A stretch of 11,321 bases of DNA from JALHST01 sp038316335 (GTDB taxonomy: Bacteria; Bacteroidota; Bacteroidia; Flavobacteriales; Flavobacteriaceae): contig JBBQAM010000082.1 in the NCBI GenBank assembly GCA_038316335.1, positions 1 through 11,321 on the forward strand, written 5' to 3'. Made by a program: the position numbers and the translations under genes. This document shows positions 1 through 7,132 of the stretch, piece by piece; position 1 is the stretch's first letter, and every line of letters begins with the position of its first letter. Below the pieces are notes generated by a model that was not told where the DNA came from, searched no databases, and was given only the letters and a program-made list of their open reading frames with translations.

Positions 1-518
1 CGCAGCAGCACATCTGGATTACCACCTCCTTCAGCGCGCGTAGGTTTTTCAACAAAGAAGGTATCTTGCATTTCGCGAGCGGGGTGATTTTCAGCAAAAT
101 TTAATGCTGTGAAGTTGTGCCAGTCGTCTTCTATCTCGGGGCCATCCGAAACATTAAAACCAAGCCGTTCAAAAATTTCAATAATTCGGTAGCGGGTTAA
201 GTTTAAAGGATGAAGGTTGCCGGTTTTGTTGGAAATGACGGGTAATGATAAATCGATTTGTTCAGTAGAGTCTGCGGAATTGGACTCAAGGGTTTCTTGC
301 ATCAACTTGAATTTTCCTTCAGCCAATTGCTTGAGGTCATTCAATACCTTTCCTAGTTTCTTTTTTTCTTCTACCGATGCTGACTTTAGGTCATCAAACA
401 GCGAGGATACTTCTCCTTTTTTGCTGATGAATTTAATCCTGAAGTTTTCAAGTTCGGCTTTGGTTTTAACTAGAAATCCAGTTACCTCTTTTTCAATTTC
501 CTTTACTCTTTCTTCCAT
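1..518 (-). CDS. pheS: Phenylalanine--tRNA ligase alpha subunit, N-terminal part (cut by window edge)
   Basis: PheS is the catalytic subunit of the cytoplasmic (PheST)2 enzyme that charges tRNA-Phe. The 172 visible codons start at an ATG at 518-516 and run off the left edge, so roughly half of a typical 330-350 residue protein is present. Residues 1-90 are charged and helical (MEERVKEIEKEV...), matching the tRNA-binding N-terminal coiled coil. Residues 103-155 carry the start of the class II synthetase core: HPLNLT, LGFNVSDGPEIE, NFTALNF, HPAR and DTFFV, the family's motif 1 region. The start lies only 4 nt after the stop of the WecA-like gene, and no separate promoter is obvious, so it may be co-transcribed with the glycan genes. 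Identification is firm; the missing C-terminal half, with motifs 2 and 3, cannot be judged. Confidence 0.95.
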   Translation of the reverse strand, partial: MEERVKEIEKEVTGFLVKTKAELENFRIKFISKKGEVSSLFDDLKSASVEEKKKLGKVLNDLKQLAEGKFKLMQETLESNSADSTEQIDLSLPVISNKTGNLHPLNLTRYRIIEIFERLGFNVSDGPEIEDDWHNFTALNFAENHPAREMQDTFFVEKPTRAEGGGNPDVLL

Positions 519-522
519 ACTG

Positions 523-1506
523 TTATTGGACCTTTTCTAGTTTAGCTCTCTTGATGCTGAAATTAACCACCAAGCAAATTGCTACGATGATCGGCAAAAT
601 TAGTTTATCTGGCTGACTTCTTAATAGCCAGGCGAGAAGTATGAACCCGATGTTGATCAATGCTAAAACGATCACAGATTTGGCATGTGAATACCCCAAG
701 TTCAAAAATTGATGGTGCAGATGATTTCTATCTGCCTTAAAAGGCGATTGAAATTTGCGCAATCGTAAAATGATCACCCGCAGTGTATCAAAAACAGGAA
801 TGATCACCACCGCGATGGCAGTAGAAATAGAAGCTTGAAATTTAGAAGAATGCCCGCTGGGTAGTTCATAATTTTGGTTTATAAATTCGATGGCCATAAA
901 AGAAAGCAGAAAGCCAATCATAAGCGCTCCGGTATCGCCCATAAATATTTTTGAGGGCTGCCAATTGAAAAAGAGGAAAGCAAAAAGGGCTCCAGCAAAA
1001 GCCATAGCAATTAGACTCAATGGCGTTTTTCCGATGGAGTGAAACCACAGTCCAAAGAAAGTGAGTGCAATAATTCCGATAGTTCCAGCGAGGCCATCTA
1101 ATCCATCGATGAGATTGTAGGCATTTGTCAAGATTACCAATGTGAAAACACTGAGTACATAAATCAACCAAAGCGGCACAAAAGGCAGGGCTATGATTCC
1201 GTAAGTAGACCGCAGTGTTACTTGATTTAGGAAGACCAACAAGAAAACGGGGAGGAACTGGCTGTACAATTTTTGCTTAGGCGTAAGGGCGAGCACATCA
1301 TCTCGAAGCCCAATAAAAAACATGAGCGCCAGCGAGATATAAAAGTATTTGGCATCCATCCAATCTTTTAGCGACAGCGACATAAGCAAAGCAAAAGCAG
1401 CGCCCAGCAAAATGGCTATGCCACCCAATGACGGAGTGAAGTCGGAGTGAATCTTGTGGTCTCCGGGTGAGTCATACAATTTCCACTGTCTCAAAATTTT
1501 GATCAA
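523..1506 (-). CDS. WecA/MraY-family polyprenyl-phosphate GlcNAc-1-phosphate transferase
   Basis: This integral membrane enzyme moves a HexNAc-1-phosphate from its UDP-sugar to undecaprenyl phosphate, starting lipid-linked glycan synthesis on the cytoplasmic face. Counting from the TTG at 1506, it shows the family's DD pair (residues 69-70), NAYNLIDGLDG (128-138), MGDTG (189-193) and the HLHH histidine motif (262-265), spread among about ten hydrophobic helices. Lack of MraY-specific features and the glycan context favour a WecA-like role; the exact sugar is inferred. The start is uncertain. TTG 1506 is the only ordinary in-frame start, yet the 28 codons before it, back to the TGA at 1588-1590, stay in frame and encode a hydrophobic helix (RLFLYTAISFLIAFLFFPV) that fits the family's first membrane segment. 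Starting at ATT 1572 would give 349 residues instead of 327. The gene ends 4 nt before pheS. Confidence 0.88.
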   Translation of the reverse strand: MIKILRQWKLYDSPGDHKIHSDFTPSLGGIAILLGAAFALLMSLSLKDWMDAKYFYISLALMFFIGLRDDVLALTPKQKLYSQFLPVFLLVFLNQVTLRSTYGIIALPFVPLWLIYVLSVFTLVILTNAYNLIDGLDGLAGTIGIIALTFFGLWFHSIGKTPLSLIAMAFAGALFAFLFFNWQPSKIFMGDTGALMIGFLLSFMAIEFINQNYELPSGHSSKFQASISTAIAVVIIPVFDTLRVIILRLRKFQSPFKADRNHLHHQFLNLGYSHAKSVIVLALINIGFILLAWLLRSQPDKLILPIIVAICLVVNFSIKRAKLEKVQ

Positions 1507-1587
1507 TACCGGAAAGAATAGGAACGCTATTAGAAATGAGATGGCGGTATAGAGGAATAGGCGGATGATAATATGGGTGGTTTGAGA

Positions 1588-2967
1588 TCAATAGGCTTTT
1601 TCGCTGCCTTTAAATAAGTGGAGAATGGTTTGAATTATTATTTTAATATCTAGGGCAAGCGACCAGTTTTCAATATAGAAAACATCTAACCGAAAGCGAC
1701 CTTTCATGTCGTGAAGTTTTTGGGTTTCGCCACGATAGCCTTTTACTTGCGCCAACCCGGTAATTCCTGGCTTTACGGAATGACGAGACATGAATTTTTT
1801 GATCCGCTCGGAAAATAGCTCGTTTAGTACGATTGGATGAGGCCTTGGACCAATGATTGACATGTCTCCGATTAACACGTTCATAAATTGTGGTATCTCA
1901 TCCAAGCTAGTTCTGCGCAAGAGATTGCCCACTCTGGTAACGCGTGGATCATTGCGGGAAGCTTGAACAGTATCAGCCAACGCATCTACTTGCATGGTTC
2001 TAAACTTTAAGCAGTGAAATTTAAAGTTATTCCGCCCGGCTCTGAGTTGCTGAAAAAACACGGGGCCTTTGGAGTCAATCTTAATTAGTAACGCAATAAT
2101 GGCAAAAAGCCACCAACCAATTAACACCAGAAAGAGGGCTGCAAACAAAATGTCGAAAATTCTTTTGAGCAATTGGTTTCTTTTATCATCGAGTGGCAAG
2201 GAGGTTACACTTAGGATGGGGATATTATCGTACCGCTCCAACTCAACCCCCTTTAGAGAAAAGGCGCGAAACTCATTCAACACTTTTACTTTGATAAATT
2301 TGTCTTCACTCCAATCGATTACCTCCCGCACATGTTGATATGATACGTACGGAACGCAACAGTATACCTCATCTATTTTGTTGTTAATCACATGATTGAA
2401 AAAATCTTCGATGCCACCAATCTTTTTTCCGCTCTTCGCTTCATAATCAAAGAAACCCGAAACCACATATCCATACTGAGGGTTTCGCTGAAAAAAGCGT
2501 TGCAACTGTACCGCCAATGACCCATATCCCAATATGGCGACACACTGAATATTTTTTCCTTTACTTCGATACCACCTTAGAAGGCTAACAATCAAAAGCC
2601 GCCAGCCTAATACCAAGAATAAGAAAACAGAATACACAATGGCTAAGCTCCACCAATGTACTTGCACTACTTCCATCAAGTAAAGAATGGTAGAAGTAAT
2701 TAAAAAATGTTGGAAAACGGCAAAAGTAATTTCGCTAGCTACTTGCCCCAAATTAACTATGCGAAACACTTTGTAAGGATTGGAATAGAACAAAACAACT
2801 AGCCAGGTTAGGTTTGTCAAAGCCAAAAATAAAAACCATGACTGATCTACTGGATGAATAATCAGGTGACCCACAAAATAGAGAATCAAATACAAGGTAT
2901 TTAAAAAAGCGACATCTCCCGCAAAAATGACGAGCCTAACCGCACGTGAAAATTTACTCTCTTGCAT
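1588..2967 (-). CDS. WcaJ-type undecaprenyl-phosphate sugar-1-phosphate transferase
   Basis: This is a polyprenyl-phosphate hexose-1-phosphate transferase (WcaJ/WbaP family, 459 aa, normal length), which loads the first sugar phosphate onto undecaprenyl phosphate. Four N-terminal membrane helices (about residues 10-130) precede a Rossmann-like CoA_binding_3 domain (GYGS at 147-150). A membrane-associated helix (about 268-297) leads into the catalytic bacterial sugar transferase domain, with KFRTM (321-325), RRTSLDEIPQ (351-360, containing the catalytic Asp-Glu pair 356-357), GPRP (373-376) and KPGITGLAQV (399-408). The order and wording of these motifs match the undecaprenyl-phosphate glucose phosphotransferase group common in Bacteroidota, so glucose or galactose phosphate is the likely donor moiety. 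The proline usually found in the 268-297 helix is absent (see findings). ATG at 2967 is supported by a -7-like box 17 nt upstream. The stop is in frame with the WecA-like gene that follows. Confidence 0.93.
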   Translation of the reverse strand: MQESKFSRAVRLVIFAGDVAFLNTLYLILYFVGHLIIHPVDQSWFLFLALTNLTWLVVLFYSNPYKVFRIVNLGQVASEITFAVFQHFLITSTILYLMEVVQVHWWSLAIVYSVFLFLVLGWRLLIVSLLRWYRSKGKNIQCVAILGYGSLAVQLQRFFQRNPQYGYVVSGFFDYEAKSGKKIGGIEDFFNHVINNKIDEVYCCVPYVSYQHVREVIDWSEDKFIKVKVLNEFRAFSLKGVELERYDNIPILSVTSLPLDDKRNQLLKRIFDILFAALFLVLIGWWLFAIIALLIKIDSKGPVFFQQLRAGRNNFKFHCLKFRTMQVDALADTVQASRNDPRVTRVGNLLRRTSLDEIPQFMNVLIGDMSIIGPRPHPIVLNELFSERIKKFMSRHSVKPGITGLAQVKGYRGETQKLHDMKGRFRLDVFYIENWSLALDIKIIIQTILHLFKGSEKAY

Positions 2968-2983
2968 TGCGGGGCGAATTTAG

Positions 2984-3009
2984 CAAAACTAGTTGGATAT
3001 GTGGCCAAA
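2984..3009 (-). promoter_or_regulatory. Candidate Bacteroidota-type promoter for the WcaJ-type gene
   Basis: On the minus strand, TAGTTTTG at 2991-2984 matches the Bacteroidota -7 consensus TAnnTTTG at every fixed base, with TTTG at 3009-3006 as a possible -33 element. The 14-nt spacer is shorter than the usual 17-23 nt, which weakens the call. If used, transcription would begin near 2978 and leave a leader of about 10 nt before the ATG at 2967. Confidence 0.4.
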
Positions 3010-3089
3010 GATGTTGCTGATCTAATCCCGAAATGCTACCTGCAATGCTTACTTTTACAAAATCTATTTAAGAGACTTACTTCTATAAA

Positions 3090-4286
3090 TTGAAATTCAA
3101 GAAGAGTTCAGCGGTTCTATTAATTATCACGCTATATGGAGTCAATTATTTTGTATTTGAGAGAATCTTTTTCTTTAACGAACTTTTAAGTCTTATCGGG
3201 TTTGTCTATTTCATTCAACACTCATTTACCAGAGATTATAAATTTCGTTCCCCTCAAAGTATTATTTACAAGTCCGTTCTGTTATTTATTCTGTTATGTG
3301 GCTTTTACGCCTTACTTAGTTTATGGCTTAAGACTAACTGGTACTACTATTTTCGGAATTTGAGCATTATCTATTCTGTGTTTGGGTTTTTTATTGGCTA
3401 TCGTTTATATTTTGATCAGTTCGATTTCTTCAACAAGTTAAAAGGCACCATTTATGGGTATGCCCTTATCGCTTTTTCCTTTGGCTCCCCCTCATTCATT
3501 GATAGAAATGCCTATTCTTTCTGGTTTGCGTTGTTGCAAAAAAACTGGAAAATAGTAGCTGTATTCGGATTTATTGTCTTACATATTCTCTATTTTATTT
3601 CTTACACCTCCCTCACTATTATTGTTATCATGATGAGCGTTTTGGCTATGAGGTTTGTGATTAAAACCTACGCGCAATTTAAGTTGATGGTGTTGGTGGC
3701 TTTCATTGCATTTTCTATTATTTTCGTTTTGGCAGTTCCCTATTTAAAAACGTACGGACACGGTGGCTATTTTTTGTTCGGGAATGTCGTACATGTCTAC
3801 TCACAACATAGTTGGTTCTGGATTGATCATAATAGCAGTTGGCGATTACTATTTTGGTATCGAACGGTAATTGAAACATTTCCGCAAAATTTATTAGGAA
3901 TAGGTATTGGCACTCCTCTTCTTCCTTATATGCAAAATATGAACACTACACAGCTTCCTTTCAACGATGAACAGATAGCCCATGTTATAGGCACGCATAA
4001 TACTTTTATTACAGTGATGGTGCGGTTTGGGATTTTTTCCATTCTATTATTGGCAATAATTTATAGAAGCATTTTTAGTGAGTTCTTCAGATACAAACAG
4101 TATTACTTAAAAAACAAAAATGATGTTGGCCTTTTCTTGAGCTTCTTGGTACTAACTATTGTAGGCTTATTCAATCTACTATTAGAAACTCCTACGCTGT
4201 CTGTTCTGTACTGGGTCTCTCTTGGATTTGTTGCAAAGGCGATTAATAATCGAAAGAATGGAAATTATGAAGTGCAAAATATGTGA
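3090..4286 (+). CDS. wzy: Wzy-like O-antigen/exopolysaccharide polymerase
   Basis: A 398-residue, very hydrophobic protein with about ten to twelve membrane segments. It is probably the polymerase that joins undecaprenyl-linked repeat units on the periplasmic face. The large loop between about residues 222 and 300 and the motifs around it fit the O-antigen ligase/polymerase superfamily: SSWRLLFW (249-256), NLLGIGIGTP (267-276), THNTFI (302-307) and a late LLLETP (363-368). The start is a TTG at 3090; it is the only possible start in frame, because an in-frame stop lies at 3069-3071 and no Met occurs for more than 180 codons. Upstream, TACTTTTA at 3050-3057 is a weak -7-like match. Sampled 60-nt lines are only about 25-27% GC, below the neighbouring genes, as is common for wzy genes. 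It overlaps the methyltransferase gene by 20 nt. Polymerase versus ligase cannot be settled from sequence alone. Confidence 0.8.
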   Translation: MKFKKSSAVLLIITLYGVNYFVFERIFFFNELLSLIGFVYFIQHSFTRDYKFRSPQSIIYKSVLLFILLCGFYALLSLWLKTNWYYYFRNLSIIYSVFGFFIGYRLYFDQFDFFNKLKGTIYGYALIAFSFGSPSFIDRNAYSFWFALLQKNWKIVAVFGFIVLHILYFISYTSLTIIVIMMSVLAMRFVIKTYAQFKLMVLVAFIAFSIIFVLAVPYLKTYGHGGYFLFGNVVHVYSQHSWFWIDHNSSWRLLFWYRTVIETFPQNLLGIGIGTPLLPYMQNMNTTQLPFNDEQIAHVIGTHNTFITVMVRFGIFSILLLAIIYRSIFSEFFRYKQYYLKNKNDVGLFLSFLVLTIVGLFNLLLETPTLSVLYWVSLGFVAKAINNRKNGNYEVQNM

Positions 4287-5040
4287 AAGTCAGTCCGATG
4301 CGGCCTTTACTACGGCCATACTGAAAAAGTATGAAGTTAGTTACTATGAATGCACGCAATGTGGTTTTGTGCAAACAGAACAACCGTATTGGTTAGAGGA
4401 AGCTTATGCAAATCCAATAAATGTTTCTGATACCGGAATTGTTCTAAGAAATCAAAGATTGTCACAAATTACCACCAGTTTAATTTTTCTCTTTTTTAAC
4501 AGAAAAGAAAAGTTTGTTGACTACGCGGGTGGCTATGGTCTGTTTACCCGAATGATGCGTGACATCGGCTTTGATTTCTATTGGAGCGATCCGTATACCC
4601 AAAATTTGGTTGCCAGAACATTTGAAATGGAGGCGGGAAAAAAATATCATTTAGCTACTAGTTTTGAAAGCTTCGAACATTTTGAAAGACCTGTTTTAGA
4701 AGTAGCTAAGATTCTTGAGATCACAGATAATATTATTCTTTCCACCGAGCTGCTGCCCAACCCTATTCCAAAAGTTTCCGACTGGTGGTACTACGGCACC
4801 GAGCACGGTCAACACATTTCGCTTTACACCAAAAAAGCTTTTATTGAATTGGCTCGTCAATTTAATTTACACTACTATAGCCTTGACAATGTTCACCTAC
4901 TGACCAAAGCGGCACTACCGATTCATGGAAGGTTATTGTTTCAGTTTCGGTATGCCAAGCACGTACTTTATGTCCTCTCTTTTTTAATTGGCGTATTCAT
5001 AAAATCTAAGACACAGGAGGACATGAATAAATTTAAATGA
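4267..5040 (+). CDS. Zinc-ribbon class I SAM-dependent methyltransferase
   Basis: A 257-residue protein opening with a four-cysteine zinc-binding ribbon: C3-x2-C6 and C29-x2-C32. A class I SAM fold follows, with motif I FVDYAGGYG (83-91), an acidic residue after strand 2 (WSDPY, D108) and the SFESFEHFERP stretch (132-142), typical of the Methyltransf_23 group. The ribbon resembles the N-terminal domain of sugar C-methyltransferases, but their C-terminal domain is absent. A hydrophobic helix at about 230-247 may hold it to the membrane. Within a glycan cluster the target is probably a nucleotide sugar or lipid-linked glycan, but this is inference. I chose ATG 4267 because the Cys ribbon starts there; ATGs at 4258 and 4222 are in frame and would add 3 or 15 residues lying inside wzy. 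The overlap suggests translational coupling to wzy. Confidence 0.82.
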   Translation: MKCKICESQSDAAFTTAILKKYEVSYYECTQCGFVQTEQPYWLEEAYANPINVSDTGIVLRNQRLSQITTSLIFLFFNRKEKFVDYAGGYGLFTRMMRDIGFDFYWSDPYTQNLVARTFEMEAGKKYHLATSFESFEHFERPVLEVAKILEITDNIILSTELLPNPIPKVSDWWYYGTEHGQHISLYTKKAFIELARQFNLHYYSLDNVHLLTKAALPIHGRLLFQFRYAKHVLYVLSFLIGVFIKSKTQEDMNKFK

Positions 5041-5045
5041 TGTTT

Positions 5046-5062
5046 GCCGCTCAAAAGCTGGC
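5046..5062. terminator. Small hairpin between convergent genes, weak terminator candidate
   Basis: The 28-nt gap between the convergent methyltransferase and gmd genes holds GCCGCT-CAAA-AGC(T)GGC, a 6-bp stem with one bulged T and a 4-nt loop. There is no U-tract on either side in either direction, so intrinsic termination is doubtful. Its only support is its place at the convergent junction. Confidence 0.22.
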
Positions 5063-5068
5063 CCCGAA

Positions 5069-6019
5069 TTAAAACTCATTAAGCGTCATTTTTGCAATGA
5101 CTTCTTTCATAAAGGTTTTTGCTTTCCAGCCCAAAACTTTTTCTGCTTTGCTGGGGTCTGCCCTACTAATTTTTATCTCAGAAGGCCGGAAAAGTTCCGC
5201 ATCTTGCTCCACATAATCTTTCCAATGTAGTCCATGAATTGCAAATGACTCTGACACAAAATCTTCAAGTGTATTGCTTTGTCCGGTAGCCACCACAAAA
5301 TCTTCTGGTTTATCTTGTTGAAGCATTAGCCACATCGCCTCTACATACTCGGGTGCCCATCCCCAATCTCGTGCAATATCCAGCCGTCCTAATTTCAATT
5401 TTTCATCTGACCCAGCGGCAATTCGAATAGCGGCTGCGATGATTTTTTTTGTAACAAAACGTGTTGGTCGAAGCGGTGATTCGTGATTAAATAAAATTCC
5501 GGTGCACGCAAATAATGAATAGGCATCTCGATAATTATCTATTAGCCAATAGGCCGATGATTTTGCAACTGCGTAAGGACTCTTTGGATGTAATATCGTT
5601 TTTTCATTTGCCGGTTCGCCATTGACATCTCCAAAGCATTCACTTGATCCTGCATGATAAAGTCTTATAGGATAATCCAAGAGTCGACAAGATTCCAATA
5701 CATTGAGAGTTCCTAAAACAGCACTTTGAATTGTTTCAGCTGGTTGCTCAAAAGAGAGACCAACAGAGGATTGACCTGCCAAATAGTATATTTCCATTGG
5801 TCTCGCCCTCTTTAATGCAACGAATACACTGCGAAAATCTTCTGGCAACATGGACAAAAGATGGACTTGATTATGAATTTTAAGTTTTATTAGATTGGTA
5901 AGGATGTGCGCCTGAACATCTCTGGATGAACCCCATACCTCGTACCCTTTTTCTAGTAAGAGCTTTGCCAGATAGCTTCCATCTTGCCCGCTAATCCCAC
6001 ATATAAATGCTCTTTTCAT
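5069..6019 (-). CDS. gmd: GDP-mannose 4,6-dehydratase homologue, short form
   Basis: A soluble NAD(P)-binding extended SDR enzyme. Canonical Gmd turns GDP-D-mannose into GDP-4-keto-6-deoxy-D-mannose, the precursor of GDP-L-fucose and GDP-rhamnose. The sequence has GISGQDGSYLA (8-18), SSE (125-127), YAVAK (149-153), FNHESP (177-182) and RDWGWAPEYVEAMWLMLQQD (217-236), all Gmd hallmarks. S125, E127, Y149 and K153 line up at a constant offset of 8 with T133, E135, Y157 and K161 of E. coli Gmd as I recall it. At 316 residues it is some 30-60 shorter than classical Gmd, and the usual GDLSD motif is replaced by SMLPED (56-61). The RR pair of the cofactor loop reads SSRD (31-34). It may be a distinct clade with a related product. 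The ATG overlaps the GT4 stop by one base (TAATG), so it is translationally coupled as the last gene of the operon. Confidence 0.85.
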   Translation of the reverse strand: MKRAFICGISGQDGSYLAKLLLEKGYEVWGSSRDVQAHILTNLIKLKIHNQVHLLSMLPEDFRSVFVALKRARPMEIYYLAGQSSVGLSFEQPAETIQSAVLGTLNVLESCRLLDYPIRLYHAGSSECFGDVNGEPANEKTILHPKSPYAVAKSSAYWLIDNYRDAYSLFACTGILFNHESPLRPTRFVTKKIIAAAIRIAAGSDEKLKLGRLDIARDWGWAPEYVEAMWLMLQQDKPEDFVVATGQSNTLEDFVSESFAIHGLHWKDYVEQDAELFRPSEIKISRADPSKAEKVLGWKAKTFMKEVIAKMTLNEF

Positions 6020-7116
6020 TATTTCACAAGTCGGTTATAGATATTCAATGTATTTTCAGCGCAATTATTCCAAGTAAAAAGTTCTAGTCTTTTTTTACCC
6101 TTCAAAATTAACTCTTCTTTTCTTGATGATGAAAAAACAACGTTTTCTATTGCAATGGCCATTTGTTGCATTGACGTTGGGTCAAAAAATTCCCCCGCAT
6201 CGCCAATAACTTCCGGCATAGAACTCGTATTGCTGCTTACCACTGCACAGCTTTGAGCCATGGCCTCAAGTGGCGGCAATCCAAATCCTTCGTACAATGA
6301 TGGGTAAACAAATGCCGCTGCATTCTTGTAATGGCTAGTCAAAATATCATCACTACCTCCAACTTGCCTAATTTGTGTTTTTTGGAAGCCTAATCGATTG
6401 ATTTGAGCAAGTTCTGATCGCGAAAAAACTCCGCCTCCAAAAGCGATTAAGTCAAATGCTGATAGCAGGCGCGGGGAAGATGCCAAAGACTCCAATAGGA
6501 GTGAGAAATTCTTGTGCCCATTGCGCGTACCCACATACAATAGATAGGGCTTACTATTTTTGCTTTGCAACTGCACAATAGGCGAAGTGGTAAACCCTAG
6601 GTGTACAACCGAAACTTTGGCTTCTAAGGCTGGGAAAAGTTCTAATAAATCTTTTCTGGTGCTTTCTGAGATACAAATAATATGGTCAGCTCTTTTAACA
6701 GCTTTTTGTTTCCAAGTAGATGTAGGATCGAATCTATTAAAATAGCTTGGGAATTTTTCATGGATCATGTCATAAACGGTAACTACCGTTGGGCAGTTTT
6801 TTGGGGCGGTTGATTTGATTGAGAAATAAGTTTCATGCAAAATATCAGGGTTCCATTTACGTATTGCCCCTTTAGACTTTATATGGTTGATCATCAACAT
6901 TACCAAAGCAACAGGCTTTGAGAACCCTGAGCTTACCCGATTTCCGTGCAAAACTGATGGCGGCAAGCCCTCCAACAATTTATTGCAATGATAAGGAGCA
7001 AAAATATTTACATCCTTTCCCCGGGCAATCAGTTCTTCAGCCAGTCTAACATAATAACGAGATATCCCTCCATACGACTGTTGGGTAAACGTTTGATAAT
7101 CGTAAGCTATTTTCAT
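6019..7116 (-). CDS. Glycosyltransferase family 4 (GT-B fold)
   Basis: A 365-residue cytoplasmic retaining glycosyltransferase that adds a sugar to the growing lipid-linked repeat unit. The N-terminal acceptor half begins MKIAYDYQTF with the glycine-rich YGGISRYY loop (about 15-22). The donor half holds YLLYVGTRNGHKN (191-203) and AFVYPSLYEGFGLPPLEAM (268-286), whose E276 and E284 form the EX7E motif, followed by MPEVIGDAGEFFDP. The donor sugar cannot be read from sequence. Because Gmd is coupled directly after it, a GDP-sugar donor is plausible but unproven. I chose ATG 7116 over the in-frame ATG 7194, since the extra 26 residues (Cys- and Pro-rich, unlike the family) would lie mostly inside the upstream gene. 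The gap to that gene is 16 nt, and its own stop overlaps the gmd start by one base. Confidence 0.9.
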   Translation of the reverse strand: MKIAYDYQTFTQQSYGGISRYYVRLAEELIARGKDVNIFAPYHCNKLLEGLPPSVLHGNRVSSGFSKPVALVMLMINHIKSKGAIRKWNPDILHETYFSIKSTAPKNCPTVVTVYDMIHEKFPSYFNRFDPTSTWKQKAVKRADHIICISESTRKDLLELFPALEAKVSVVHLGFTTSPIVQLQSKNSKPYLLYVGTRNGHKNFSLLLESLASSPRLLSAFDLIAFGGGVFSRSELAQINRLGFQKTQIRQVGGSDDILTSHYKNAAAFVYPSLYEGFGLPPLEAMAQSCAVVSSNTSSMPEVIGDAGEFFDPTSMQQMAIAIENVVFSSSRKEELILKGKKRLELFTWNNCAENTLNIYNRLVK

Positions 7117-7132
7117 GGGACAGCAACCCTGT

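Noticed and set aside
217..540. Plus-strand open frame of 107 codons
   Set aside because: It lies antisense to the clear PheS coding sequence and has no recognisable features.
866..1171. Minus-strand 101-codon frame inside the WecA-like gene
   Set aside because: It is a shifted frame over a conserved enzyme, and its Cys/Trp-rich composition is typical of a non-coding frame.
4222..4266. ATG at 4222 as methyltransferase start
   Set aside because: It would lie deep inside wzy, and the added residues precede the Cys ribbon without family support.
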